Notes: generated from the sequence alone by a model not told the origin. A stretch of DNA of 64,000 nt from Zychaea mexicana (GCF_025766255.1 NW_026516750.1:1-64000); one strand, 5' to 3'; positions 1 to 12,086 are shown, counted from the stretch's first letter. Translations and numbers: made by a program.

Positions 1-2786
1 CACTCGTGATCTTTTCCTAGTATTCGATCGTGAACGATGATGAAGCTGGCATAGCTGACAATGTTTTGCATGTAAAGATTTCTGCTGCTGGTTTCAACAC
101 GAGCTTGTATAATCTTTTGTTGCAGTAACTGGTCAAAGCTGCTTTCGGTGGGATCTTCAAGGTCCTCCTCATCGAAATCCTTATCCGTCAAGTGGAAGAT
201 GGATGACCGGTTTCGAATCTTGTCTCCTTGAACATAGGCCTCAGCCATCCATGTTTTGGCGCTATTGTCCTTAGGAGTAGATATTTTGGTGGCCTGTGGT
301 CTTGTCTTGAACTGTAGATAGGCACGTAAAATATCATTATTCTTAAGTATACATTGGAGCACGTCTGCTGGGTCTCCGAATACCCCTTTGCGCTCGATAT
401 TTAACTTTGCACCGTGGTCCCAGATATACTGGCGGAAGGACAAGACAGGACCTGTAAAGTCCTGCTGTCTGGACGCACTCCAAAGGTCTGATAGTAAATG
501 TGCTCTTTCATCATTATCGATTTTTGGAGGTTCAGGAATGTAAGGCAGAATCACCCTTAACATTATTTGTAAAAAGCAGTCGATGAAGCAAGCATTATCA
601 GCATTGGGAACAATAGCGATTGGATACTTGTTTAGCGAGCTGAAATGCGAAGAACGTTCACTAAAGGTATCAGGTATACATAAGATTTACATTAGGCTTT
701 AAATAATTTCTCTCTCAATTTACGTACGTCATATTTTTCGTTGCATTTTTCTTCGCTCTATATTCTTGCTTCTTTTGCTGTTTGAACAACTCTCGGATAT
801 CAGATAGCTTTTTCGCGCGTTCTTCTCGAGCATTGGCCGCTTCTTTTCTTTTTCTGTCACAATCTTCAGCTGCTTCTTTTTGACTACTATAATCTTTTTT
901 TTCGGTATCCTCTCGATATTCAGGTACAGCCAAAGAGTCTATATACATGTTTTAATTAGGTTTCAATTACTGTATTCTCAAACTCTTACAAACAACAAGC
1001 TTATTGTTTTACCAAGTGAAGTATCATTAGTTGTTTTTCTTGCTCTTTTGGTTGGCTCATTTTGATCTGAATTATTTTCTGTATAGCGCTTTCTGGTATT
1101 GGTGGTAGAACTTCTTGACAATAATTGCTTGAGTTTCTCTGGAGGACGACTGTCGCTTATGTTTTTCTTTTTAGGCGCTTTGAAAGGACTGCATATATAA
1201 AGCGTAGAATAAGCCAGATGCTAACTAGTTTCGATGCAATACACACCCTCACTACGCTAAGAAGAAACTTACGAAGGCGCAGATATCTTATAACGTATAT
1301 TTTTGCCAGCAAGAACATGTTCCAAGTTACTCTCTTCATTTCGCATGTAGTTGAAAAGTTCAGGTAACGTTGAAAGAATCGGCTTGGATTGCTGAACGAA
1401 ACGGTAGATATTACGATGGAATGATTCTACGCCGTTCGTTGTTCTTGTGGCATTGAGTAAAAGCTCTTCATGCATCGTCGTTTTCGAGCGAAAGATCATA
1501 CTAGCAACGCCAGGTCGAAGCCACCAGTTTAGCCATTTTGAAGTATGCGGGAATTCTTTCTCCATTTGAGCGGTTACAACATCAAACATCTGTTCCACCG
1601 TCGTCTCATACATGACCCTGGTGTATTCCAAGAATATCCTTCGGCGTTCCACTGGTACAACATCACCCATTTTTTGTATACGTTCAACCGACTGTTTCCA
1701 GTGAAAATAGCAACCCTTTAAGTAAGTCTCCCCACTTTTGGCACCGGGAAAAATGTTGCTGAACGCGATAAAAAAGCCGGTTCTTTGCGCTTGGGAAAAG
1801 TCCATCATTATCCCGCACATAGATGGTTCACCGTCGTCGTTTTTCTTTACATTCAAAACTTTGAACATTGTCGTGAAGAACGAAACGAAGTTTTTAGTGG
1901 TTAAACCACCAAGAACCGCTTGGAAAACTGGAACATACTTTTCCAGTTTTTCTTGATATATGACAGAGTTGCAGAGGTAATAGCCGTCGCCAAAGCAGGA
2001 GTAAGTGACATCCATTGGAATTGGTTGGCAGCTGTAGTCAACATCGTCCAGAATGTACGGCGAAGCGAAAGGAATGCAAAAACTGTCAGGATGGAGGTCG
2101 AGTGGTGAACGAAGATAACCGGGATACTCGACATTGAGCTTCATTACTGAAGCAGTTACTGTTTCGATGCTGGGTATACCTTTAGCGTTGAAGCCATTGG
2201 CTGCAAGGATGTTGCGGCGGTGATACGCAACTTTACCAGCATGCTGTAAGTCGCTGTCGATCTCGCGCAGAGGTTGTGGTGGGTTCATTGGTCTTTGAGA
2301 GCTGGTGCCTATAACAAGAGCCATGGGTCTTTCCTGCGGGGATCGCAAAACTCTCTCGGCAAGTTTGGCGACGGAGCTCTTGCTGATATGAACGGCTTCA
2401 TATCGACTGTGCGAATGCACACCACAATGTTCGACACTGCCCACACTGCCAACGAACTTGAAGTGGACACGAACCTTACAGGGAATATGTCGCAACTCCG
2501 TATCGCACTTGACACACTTCTGCAGCTTGATAAGTGCTTTGGTGCTGGCTGACTTGACCGGAAGGTTCTTTCGTACGCAATCGTCTTTTACACATTGCAC
2601 GGCACCGAGACAAACCTTCGTGATGCTAACACCGCTTTCAGTTTTCTTTTGATTTTGCTGATGTAGCTGCCAGCCGATGTCAGTGGGTCGCGCATAAGTT
2701 TGGTCCGTTTTACGAATTAACGTGACCTGCTCAATCTCATCGCCGTCGATCCATTTTGTAAATTCAGATTTCATGTTGTAGGACAT
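1..2786 (-). CDS. MULE transposase with GCM/WRKY-type zinc domain fused to a USP-like cysteine protease (3' end outside window)
   Basis: Four exons fit in frame: 2786-1273, 1188-1013, 938-728 and 660-1, open to the left edge (about 853 codons seen). Residues 59-125 hold a Cys/His zinc domain of GCM1/WRKY type (CVKDDC, CVKCD, then HCGVHSH). Residues 250-470 are a Mutator-like transposase: D in PMDVTYSC (about 259), D in IMMDFSQAQ (329), GCYFHW (358-363) and E in TNGVESFHR (about 462). A basic linker follows in exon 2 and a charged coiled-coil-like segment in exon 3. Exon 4 starts a C19 (USP) protease with a Cys box NADNACFIDCFLQ (C about 658) and a later GDPADVLQCIL resembling the family's QQDAxE box. 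The His box must lie outside the window. Start ATG 2786 is the first ATG of the open frame. No lesion is seen, so it may be active. The fused protease role is inference, perhaps stabilising the transposase. Confidence 0.8.
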
Positions 2787-2803
2787 GGTACGTAAAGGTT
2801 GAT

Positions 2804-2944
2804 GTACGTAAAAATTGGTGTCAGTGATTTGTATGACTAGTGAGTGTAAGTAGTCAAGGAACGCACTCAGAAAAAAGAGACCGGTTTTCCTGCCAGAGCG
2901 ACTGCTTTTCCTGCAATCGCCGAAAATGGAAGTACGTAAAAATT
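2804..2944. repeat. 13-nt direct repeat and possible MULE terminal repeat region
   Basis: The 13-mer GTACGTAAAAATT occurs at 2804-2816 and 2932-2944, just upstream of the transposase start. The outer copy lies next to a GC-rich run (about 2943-2955) ending in GGGGTGCGCG when read towards the gene. This could be the element's terminal inverted repeat. The other end is outside the window, so the call stays tentative. Confidence 0.3.
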
Positions 2945-4390
2945 CGCGCACCCCAACCAAGAGTATCAGAAAACAAAATATATGATGTAATAAGTATCTT
3001 TGCTAAAAACTTATAATGATCTTTATTGTTGACGAGAGGGACGTGCATTTGGATTGATAATTTTTTCTATGTCTGTGTATAGCCTTTTTTGTAGGACAAT
3101 CATATTCTCTAGTTGTGTTGTAGATATGTTTGTTTTGTTTTTTGCAAATAGAGAAGCGACTTATTTATTTTTACGCATTGCGACTTGGGCTCATCTGCTG
3201 AGTCGACCTAATTTATCACTAAGAGCGACTAAAATTCCATCCAACCAGCGACTTAGATTTTCTTGTATCGTGACACAAATTTCACTCCTTGAACGACTTA
3301 TGATTTTTGGGAGGACCGCCTAAAAATTTGCAACTGACTGTACATCGTTTGCATTGTATCGCCTACTATCAGCTGATAAGAAGGGTGTCCGAGTGGAACC
3401 TCAAAGTGATACGGTGAATGAATTATCCGGATTTATTGGCTTTTTTCAGAGCGCTGTAAATTTATGATTTCATGACAGCCTGCCTTTTCTAAAACACGAC
3501 GTCGACCCCATAAAATCCGGCATATTGTTCTATAGCTCTTTTAATACTATACACAAACTCCTTGACAAAGGCTCTCTCCAAATGATCGTACAAACATGGA
3601 AGAGGACCATTAAGATGTATTATGTAGCAAGTTACATTACACATCGTTACAACTGAAATTTTGCTATCCTGATATTATTCATATTTCCAGATCAATTTAT
3701 AAATTCGCGCTAAGCAGAGAACATTTTCATCTAATGCTAAGAGAGCCGATCGCACCCATGTTTAAAGTTCTTTTGAATTTGTAAAACAAAGTCGTATGTA
3801 TCGTTTTTCTCTCTTATCATGAATTAAAATGCTACCTTCAAGCTTATACATCTGTTACAGTCAAAGCTACATCGGCCAAGAGTGATTTTGTATATCATGA
3901 CCTTGCGTTAATCACGGCAACAACATTAAGGCAAAAGAGTCGACTTTTTCCAGTGACAGTCGTCGAAGAACATAGTTGCTCATTACGACCAAAAGAAAAG
4001 TACAACTGTTCGTTCACACGGCGAGTGTCATTAGCACATTCGTTATTCATCTAACCAATTCGACTTAAATAGCTGTAGCTTGAGAGCTATGAAGAATCGA
4101 CGTGAAAGTTCGATCAAAGGAATAGGTATATTAAAGAACTGGATCAAAGGGCGAGCTGATGATGATGTCTGTATAAGCATCTGATTAAACAGTATCATAA
4201 CGGCTCCATTTAGCGATAAATCATGATAACGATACAGAAAGCGGTAGCGATGGCTACTAAAAGATAGGGGAGATAATTTGTTTGGGCTTTAACCTTTGTT
4301 ATCGGCCTTTTTTGCTGTTTATATAAGTTGAAATCTGCTTCATCCATACGACTAAGTGGCTTCGACCTGAACGACACAATCCATCTTCGT
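2945..4390. other. AT-rich intergenic sequence
   Basis: No coding pattern, RNA gene or convincing repeat was recognised. Only short non-conserved open frames are present. It probably includes the right flank of the MULE. Confidence 0.5.
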
Positions 4391-4642
4391 TCACGCTAAG
4401 TTGTTCAGCTGTTTTGCGATAAATCGATTTAAGTACTCATGACGCGTTATGTGTAGTGTTTGGTACCTACTAATCCATTGCCTCATTACGGGCCTAAATT
4501 TGGCACGGTCATTGGCGTCCTGGACCTGCAAGTGATACTCTGCTTCTTCCCGTGACCGAAGCACGTATCCATTGGGTTTTCCTTCTTCAACACAGGCGTC
4601 GCAAGCGCATCTGACAAGAGGGGAGGCAGCACCAAAACGGTT
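4391..4642 (-). pseudogene. Zinc-finger-like fragment, possibly the N-terminus of a transposase
   Basis: An open frame of about 83 residues starts at a MNRFGAASP methionine. It shows a CACDAC cluster followed about 25 residues later by a histidine (EYHLQ). This CxCxxC...G...H arrangement resembles the N-terminal finger seen in front of several large fungal transposases. No transposase core was found downstream on the same strand before the frame stops. It may be a relic or an exon of an unrecognised gene. Confidence 0.25.
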
Positions 4643-5262
4643 CATCACAAGAAAATAAATAAATTCTGACACAATAAAAATAACAATTCATGAGTATTCA
4701 GCGGTAAGAAAAAAAAGTAAATGGGTTGTATTAGTATATAATATGCTTCATTTACCAAGATTTTCTTAACACTAGGCAACAAAAACGCAAGAACTAAAGA
4801 GCCAGAATTGTTTTTCATTACGTATTTATATGAGCTGTAATAATAAAGTTAGGAGACATAGCACGGTCTCAAGCAGCGAGCTGCAGACGGCCGGCATTCC
4901 GTGCAGCCTACATTGTAAGTGTCCTGCATCCCCGGTTCGCTAATATATACAACATTGATCTGAGCACTGTATCCTAAACGAATACAGCTGTACTCGATAC
5001 TGCCAAGGTCAACTCTCAAACATCACTGAGCGCGTTGACGGTTAGGTTTTACATTTTGCTTTGTCACAGAGATTGAAACTCATTATTGACTAGCACCACG
5101 TTATGAGCAAGTTCTCGTACCTACGTAGGTATTCATTATACCAAATACATCCAAGCCACGCAACCATCTATTTCTCGTTACAAATTTATGTATGTAACCT
5201 TCGAAAAAGCGGATGAATAAGCAGCCAAGATGTGAAGCAACTAGTGAAATGGAATACCTTTA
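4643..5262. other. Intergenic sequence
   Basis: No gene or repeat recognised. A GC-richer patch at 4861-4930 stands out but has no identity that I can assign. Confidence 0.5.
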
Positions 5263-5874
5263 CAGAGGGGTCAGCCCCTTTAATGTCGACCCCCGATAAG
5301 GTCAACGTTTTTCTGGGTGCCAAGCCAGGGTCGACCTCTCATCGAGGTCAAACATTTCCAATCAAAAAAAGTTTATTTCGTCGTTGGTTGATCAGGGATG
5401 ACTGCGTAGCATACATATATTCTATACTGATAATTACAGGATATTGTTCTCCTCTATTGCGAGCCCTTTTGGCGTCCCTTTCATCACCAAGAACTTCGGT
5501 GGATTTTCGCTTAATAATCTCGGAGATAGTGCTCTTGGTAGGGACCTAACTTAAGCAAAACTTCTTTTTGGATAAATCTGCTGCCATTTGCAGTGTAATG
5601 CCTTTCTTCGAGTCTTTATAGGCGACAATAAGACCGCCCGTTACTCGTTAGTGACGGAGACATACTCGTGTAGTGTGGTAGTTGGGGTGGATCCGAGCAT
5701 TTTGACAACATCTTATTCTCTCAGAAGCTATTCCTTATATACAGTGTGTCAGGATGCGTTGGTTCAACATTTTTATTTAGTGCCTGACTAGTCCAGCCCC
5801 GGCGAAACGTCAAACCCCCGTTTGCGTCAACGCTTTCGGCTGAACTTGAGGGTTGACATTAACGGGATCCATTG
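5263..5874 (-). mobile_element. Deleted pogo/CENP-B-like transposon with TIRs and TA duplication
   Basis: The ends are imperfect inverted repeats sharing the core TTAATGTCRACCCYC (left 5263-5300, right 5840-5874), each flanked by TA (5261-5262 and 5875-5876). Reading the minus strand at about 5400-5590 gives AADLSKKKF, a stop, then PTKSTISEIIKRKS. This matches the CENP-B N-terminal helix-turn-helix of pogo/Tigger-type transposases, whose hallmark is xKSTISxIIK. No DDE catalytic core remains within 612 bp. It is a non-autonomous deletion derivative. TA target duplication and CAG-type ends agree with the Tc1/mariner/pogo superfamily. Confidence 0.65.
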
Positions 5875-5876
5875 TA

Positions 5877-7039
5877 TATCCAGAACGATCTAAAAATAGA
5901 GAAGCATGTTCTTCTAACTGGACTTTGTCTCCCAGTGACCAAAGAAGTTGCTCAACATGAGTTGTGCAGCATATTTTCAACACCACCAATTATGGGCACG
6001 CTCACTTTTCAAACAGCAAAGATGTTCTTGAGCAGTATTTCACCTGCTTTGATGGTTTCCCAATTTGACGTACACCTTGATACACTATAACCTTCCCAAA
6101 TGTTCTGTATCTTACTACTTGAAACTTAGTTAGGAGAGAAGTTAATAGGAAAGCCACAGCGATATGTACCATTGTTACGGAGATTTGTATTAAAACCTGA
6201 TGGTGCAAGTTAATCCTAAGCCCTTGGTATACACCACTGCTGTTGATTTTAATTAAAAGAAGTGCTTTGCTATGAATGATAGAGAATCATTACAATTGTA
6301 TCAAAGAAAGATGCTGCGTTGACGAAATTTTCATCAGCAATCGACGTGATATAGTATGTACTGCAGCGTTTATGACTCAAACATGGGCGCCATTTGATGA
6401 AGGTGAGAATAAATTATTTGGACATCTGAACTTGTGCTTAAAATGTGCTATTATTATGTTCTATTTAGAAGGGCTTCTGCATCAATGAAGTTGTTAAAAG
6501 TATGCAACACCTTCCCAGCAATGGGTAGTATTTAATATTGAGAAGATTATCCATATGATATTATACTACATGTACTTGTCTGTGCATGAATCCGGGGAAC
6601 AACATCACGCATCACCACAGCACACTGTCAATCACATTTGTATCTGGGAGGAATACACCACCGAATATGGTTTTGCTTGTCTAGCGTAAATCTAGTTCTA
6701 CGAGCTCACGTTTAAAATATTATCGTGTGGCCGCTTTTCAAATAGCTCCGTGTATATAGTGTCTTGTTTGTAATGATATTTTAACCATTAGTATCACTTT
6801 CACAATCTCGCTGAATACACGAACTCGTCCTACTGGCTATTTCCTTAAACATTTCCACTTCAAAAATTTTTGGAACCTTTCCAAAATCCAATAGAAAGAT
6901 GAAGCACGTCGATAGCATTTTTCTGCTCGATTGCTATAAAGACGATTGCTTTGACACTTATAAGAAATAGCCGTAAGTTATGTAAAGTAAAAAGAAAATT
7001 TTTATTATTAATATTCTGTAATTTTTCTAGAGCTTTTGT
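5877..7039. other. Intergenic sequence
   Basis: AT-rich, with only short non-conserved frames. Nothing recognised. Confidence 0.5.
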
Positions 7040-7725
7040 CACAGCTTCTTATCAGTTCGGCGTACTCTCTCCAAGGTGTTTTGCTACTTCAAACGAAAGC
7101 TGATCCCATCCTTTTCTGTATTCTTAGTGGGCGTCTTGCGGTTGCTTATGGCCTTACCCAACTTACAAAAATTTTCGATCGGGTTTAAAACCCACGGCTT
7201 CTTTGAGGAGGCCAAAACCCTTGTTATCTGTCATCGTGCCTTCTTGAACTAAATAGTGTAGCTACCTCTTCTAGGAAATTGAACTCGCGCCCTGTTTCTT
7301 TAGTGACTTGTTCGAGATATGGATGGAATTTGATCGATCTTACCATCCATGTCAACAAGTGGCCCCAAGCCTCCTGACAAAAAGCAGCCCCAGACCATGA
7401 CAGATTTTCCTCTCAAACGCTTACGTTTCAAGGATATGCTTGTCAAGGAAGAGTTCCATCATGGCGTATTCCTCATGCACGTCCGTCGTTTTCAACCACA
7501 CGGAATCGTGACTCGTCAGATGAAACCACATCGCTCCACTAATCTAGTGTCCAATCCTTGTATTACGCGTCCATAGAACAATGATTTCATGCTTAATGCT
7601 TTCTGACAATTCTTTACGTCATTCGCAAGAGGCATTGGCATTATAGGTAGAAGGCATTTTGTTTGAAAGAGAAAGAGGTGAAAAGCATCCAAATGTGATG
7701 GATATGCTTTTATTAAATCCAAATT
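7040..7725 (-). mobile_element. Degenerate Tc1/mariner-like transposase relic
   Basis: Family blocks appear in the right order but in shifting frames on the minus strand. The first is YKDWTLD, a stop, then WSDVVSSDESRFRVV (first catalytic Asp block, about 7490-7560). Next comes KSVMVWGCFLSGGLGPLVDM (about 7350-7410). Last is PWVLNPIENFCKLGKAI (about 7150-7200), equivalent to the usual DLNPIENLW block. Stops and frameshifts lie between the blocks, so no functional protein is made. No terminal repeats were identified. Confidence 0.7.
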
Positions 7726-8720
7726 TGGGTGGAAGTGTATAGTACTTCATTGTATCATCCACCAGGTGATATAAATAACACCTGACCCAATGTCACACAT
7801 GCTTAGCAGCAACGCCCCCTGTTAGATGTAACTGTGTTCCTAAAATTAATACTACTATCATGCTACATCACCGTGTCTGCAAACTATAGGCAAGAAGGCG
7901 TCGTGTTACTGATGTCGAACTCGGCTGTATCGTTACTGCTGTATGTATACATTTGGTCACATATACGCACGCCATATAATACGTAATGTCGACGTGATAC
8001 TGGAAAATGTTATACCTGTTTACGTATGTATCTACTAGTGGCGTAAGGACGAATTCGCTGGTAAGAACACCTGATTTCAAATGGTTTGAGCTCTGTTCGT
8101 AAGAAGCTTTCATTGAATAGAAAAGATCATACCGTGTCTATTCCTGGGCCCTGCATCTGGGAAACCATGTTAGCACTTGTTGCAGCGACCCTGATAGCAA
8201 ATGATGATGCTGTTTCCAGAACTTTGTTGTTATTTTACGCGCCGTGTGCACTAAAGTAAAAGGAACGCCACATTCTGTAACACCAAGCGTAATGCATGGA
8301 AACTTCGAAACAGAGCAAAGACATAACTTGCCGTCGTGTGCAACAGATGGCGAAGAGGAACAATTTAGTAGTAAATGGGACGCTCCCCCCCCATTTAAAA
8401 GCCCAAGAGTCGGTAAAATATAACGCCGCTGAATTGCTTCCGCCATTCTGGGCAAAAGTACGGAGTGTTTGTGCTGGATTCGGGTCCCGAGAGAGGGCAA
8501 GAGGCCTAGAGAGACACCGAAAGAAAGAGCTGTCAGGCCAAACCCGAAACCAAAAAATAGCCTCATCAGCCTTCAGGAACGATTCCCATAACCAGTGCTC
8601 TATAACAACAAAAGTACGCTACAGCGAAAACTGACACGTCCTTTGCAACGCAGACAACGAGATTTGACGAAAACAATGTGATTCTGACGAAGTTTAATTG
8701 TTTTTAGGGACTGTTCTTCG
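7726..8720. other. Intergenic and upstream region of the ceramide glucosyltransferase
   Basis: No conserved coding pattern. Long open frames on both strands at 8138-8634 have no recognisable motif and probably occur by chance in a GC-richer stretch. The promoter of the gene starting at 8721 should lie at its right end. Confidence 0.45.
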
Positions 8721-10171
8721 ATGGACCACGGTGCAAGTGTGGATCCCAGCACATTAGCAACAGTAACGGGCTGTTTGCTTTTGACATGGCATGCGTTCAT
8801 GATTTGTCTTAGTCTTTTGGGCCAATATGTCGGGTAAGAGAACAAGAAACACGCATGGAGGAATATATACGTATACTCGAACAAGAAGGGAAAAGAATTC
8901 ACTCTCTCTCACACACGCAGTCTTTAGCCAAACGCGGTATACGCGAAAACCCAGTCCGCTATCCAGCAAGCTTGGGCAGGATGCACCTGGAGTATCGATC
9001 CTGCGACCACTCAAAGGCGTCGACCTCGAACTCACAGACAATCTTATATCATCGTTTGAACAACGCTATCCGAAATTTGAAACAATTTTTTCCGTGGCCA
9101 AAGAAGATGATCCAGCTGTGCCTGTTGTTCGCCAGCTAATGAAAGAATACCCGGATGCCGAGTGTCGACTTATCATAGGTATGCAACATAGAAATGGAAG
9201 AAAGAAAAGAGAGCAAGAAAACACAATTTGATACTCTGTGTCAGCGCGAGATATGCGAGAATAATAGTAAAATTGATGCGAGATTATGATATTCGCTAGG
9301 CGATCGTCAAGTTGGCATTAACCCCAAAGTGAACAATATGGTAAAGTCGTACGAGAGCGCTAAATACGACATCATCTGGATTCTGGACTCAAACGTACAC
9401 GTGGATCGCGACACTCTTGGCCGCTCAGTAGACGAGCTGATGGAACCTGGTGTTGGTCTTGTTCACCATCTGCCTGTTGCGATGCAACCTACCAGCTATG
9501 CGGCCGAAGTAGAACATTTGTTTCTGGACACAAACCACGCGAAAATGTATTTGGCCATCAACCAGGTCGGGATTGCATCGTGTGTCATGGGCAAGTCGAA
9601 CCTGTATCGCCGCTCAGACCTCGACCGTGCAGGCGGATTGGGCGCGTTTGCGCAGTTTATGGCCGAGGACAACATTGTAGGTGAAGCGCTGTGGCACCAG
9701 GGTCTTCGTCATCGCATGAGTGCCGATTCAGCTTGCCAAGTCTTGGGGCATATTACGCCTTCTGAATACTGTCGTCGACGCGCTCGATGGGTCCGCCTAC
9801 GCAAATACATTGTCACTTCTGCCACACTGACCGAGCCGTTCACCGAGTCGATCCTATGTATCCTCATGGGTGCTACAGGCGCCAATATCTTGTTCGGCAC
9901 GTCTATCTTTTGGTACTTTTTATTCCACTGGTGTGCATGGTTCGTGAATGACTATGCACTCTATCGGACATTGGTGCACACAGCATCGTATGCTCGCAAG
10001 TCGCATCGGCCGCTAGGTCCTTGTCGCTTTGCACGTGCATGGCTTTCGCGGGAAGTACTGGCCCTTCCACTCTACTTGTACGCCATGGTCGGGACCCGCA
10101 TTACGTGGCGTGGTCAAGATTATCATTGTCTTCGCGATGGCACAGCTGTGCCCATCCTAGCAAAAAAATGA
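8721..10171 (+). CDS. Ceramide glucosyltransferase (GT21)
   Basis: It transfers glucose from UDP-glucose to ceramide to make glucosylceramide, normally at the Golgi/ER membrane. Three exons, 8721-8833, 8928-9178 and 9300-10171, give 411 aa, close to the family length. The first exon supplies a short N-terminal membrane segment (residues 13-36). Family blocks seen are APGVSILRPLKG, the first Asp region FSVAKEDDPA, VGINPKVNNM, the WILDSNV (DxD-like) block, the third Asp in MAEDNIVGEAL, and RRRARW, equivalent to the (Q/R)xxRW signature. Hydrophobic segments follow near the C-terminus. Both junctions restore conserved motifs exactly (the second rebuilds IIGDRQVGINPKV). It converges with the C2-domain gene, 282 bp away. 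Confidence 0.93.
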
Positions 10172-10453
10172 CGGGCTAGATCTATAAAATTAATAATAAT
10201 AGTAGTAATAATAATATCCTCTCTTTTTTCTCATGCTTTCCAATTTCTTCCATGATGCCCGCAGCTGAGACACGTATGCGTTTGTGTTTTATCAATACAC
10301 TGAGCAGTAGTATTTGTTTATTTCAACACTTTGTACAAAAAAATATATTGGTATGATATTTTCTTTCGTGGTAAACAGAAGGAGAGAGTATGTGTTTGTT
10401 TGTGAGGATAATGAGAGGGTATGGTTTGTTTTCTCTTTTTCCTGTTTTGCTAT

Positions 10454-11273
10454 TTACTGGGCCTCGAAGGTGACGAGGAAGTGGACCTCGCCGTGGTCAG
10501 ACAGACCTAAATGGGCAGGAAGCTTGACCCAAGTGTCAAGGGGTTCGCCGTTGAGGGCACTGTCGAACTCAAAATCAGCATCGCCAATCTTCTCGGTGTC
10601 CATTTTGTCCTTGTCAAGAACCTTGAAGTGGAGCTTGTGGACCTTGGAGCCTTCCTCAATGTTGAAGGTGAAGGTCTCGTTCCAGGCAGGCTCGTCAGCG
10701 TTCTTCTGGACGCTAGTCTTCTGCTTGTATTCCTCGTCAAGCCAGAGCTCACTATAATTACAAAGGCAACTAGGTTAATATCACGCGTATCTCATTACGT
10801 GTAGGCCAACTTTAAGAGCAGGCATCTTGAGCCTGAGAGTGTAGTAATAGCAATAAGCTAGAGAATAGGAAGGAGCTATCCTGTTCCGCACCGTTCTAGC
10901 TGCTGACTACCACCGCTGCAAGCAATAGTCATTCTTGACCAGAGCTACTTACACGTAGGGGTCGTTCTATACATAGGAAGGAAGAAACTTGGTGAGCAAA
11001 AAGCACTGGTTTATATAGCAACACATCCCTACCCTAGTCCCTATTTTCTTTTCTTTTGCTACTTACGTGGCCGATGGTATCCTCGTTCTTCAAGTTCTTG
11101 GCCTCGACTAGAATGGTAAAATACAAGAGAATAGGTCAACATCGCAGCTACTTGTCTTGACAGTAACACCCATCCCTGACCAACAACCAAAGAACAAAAC
11201 GCAGGTGCAGAGCAGATTACTTACGGACTTGAACGGTCAATACACCTTTGGGGTTCGAGCGGGAAGAAAGCAT
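10454..11273 (-). CDS. Small C2-domain protein with a 14-nt internal exon
   Basis: Four exons, 11273-11225, 11107-11067, 10966-10953 and 10751-10454, give 133 aa that are almost wholly one C2 domain (Ca2+ and phospholipid binding). Strands seen in order are GVLTVQVLEAKNLKNEDTIG, NDPYVEL, DEPAWNETFTF and VLDKDKM, ending VHFLVTFEAQ. The Asp residues of NDPY and DKDKMD occupy the usual calcium-binding loops. Exon 3 is only 14 nt (it encodes NDPY plus two bases of the Val codon) and has its own GTAAGT donor and AG acceptor. Without it the NDPYV motif is lost and the frame breaks. A TATAAAAAG box lies about 70 bp upstream of the ATG. The cellular role is unknown. Confidence 0.9.
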
Positions 11274-11338
11274 TTTTGTTTTAGTAGATGTGGATATGTG
11301 AAGAAAGAAGAGGAAAAAGAGAAGACGAATGTTGAGCC

Positions 11339-11347
11339 CTTTTTATA
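11339..11347 (-). promoter_or_regulatory. TATA box of the C2-domain gene
   Basis: TATAAAAAG on the minus strand, 66-74 bp upstream of the ATG at 11273. Confidence 0.5.
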
Positions 11348-12086
11348 GACGAGGATAGCGGGCTGATGAGGGACTACGAGAGAACGACGCGTCTTTTCTT
11401 GTTTATTTTTACAATATATCTTCCCACACAAAACGATTGGCTAACTTCTTATTTACTGCATTAAGCCGAGCTCCTCCGAGTGAGTGTGTGAGTGAGTGAG
11501 TGCGTATGTTGTGTAAAGAGAAAGATCTCGAGGTCTGTTACATTTGCAGCGGAGGCTCTAATTTCATGCGTCCGTGAAACACTTTTGACAGTTTTGGGGG
11601 GGAGGACCTCATTCGCCACGATCGGCGTGTAGTAGGGCGGGACGATTTACTGGTCCCTCTACCTAACGAAATCCCCGCTATGTAATAGGTCGTAATAAGT
11701 GGCGGCGGTGCTCATCAGCCAACCACCTGATGTCATTATTGCCTAGACAAAACGATGCCTACGACCGGAGACTGTCACAGCCTTATCCATTTTGGGAGAA
11801 CTTCTATTTTACAATGCACTGGGCTTTATCAACAAAGATTACTTATTCGTTCTCTTTGTACCTGTGGTCATGAATTGCTTGTATTGCTTTTTTTAAAAAT
11901 AAAAGATAATGGAATAGTTGGGGTATTTTCTGCTTTTTTTTACATGCTGCTAGAAGTAATAATATGTACAAGGGAGAGGGACAGAGAGAAATGACATATA
12001 AAGAGAGGGGATTGGGGTATGTTGTGGAAGGAGAAGGGTTATGGAAAAGAGAAAATCAGATGAGAGTGTTTTTGTACAGCTTTTTT
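11348..12086. other. Intergenic region
   Basis: Upstream of the C2 gene and downstream of the ECL1-like gene. It contains a GTGAGTGAGTGAGTG run near 11480 and purine-rich tracts near 11970-12060. No gene recognised. Confidence 0.5.

Noticed and set aside
8138..8634. Overlapping open frames on both strands (142 and 112 codons)
   Set aside because: They lie opposite each other with no recognisable domain, and are probably chance frames in a GC-richer patch.
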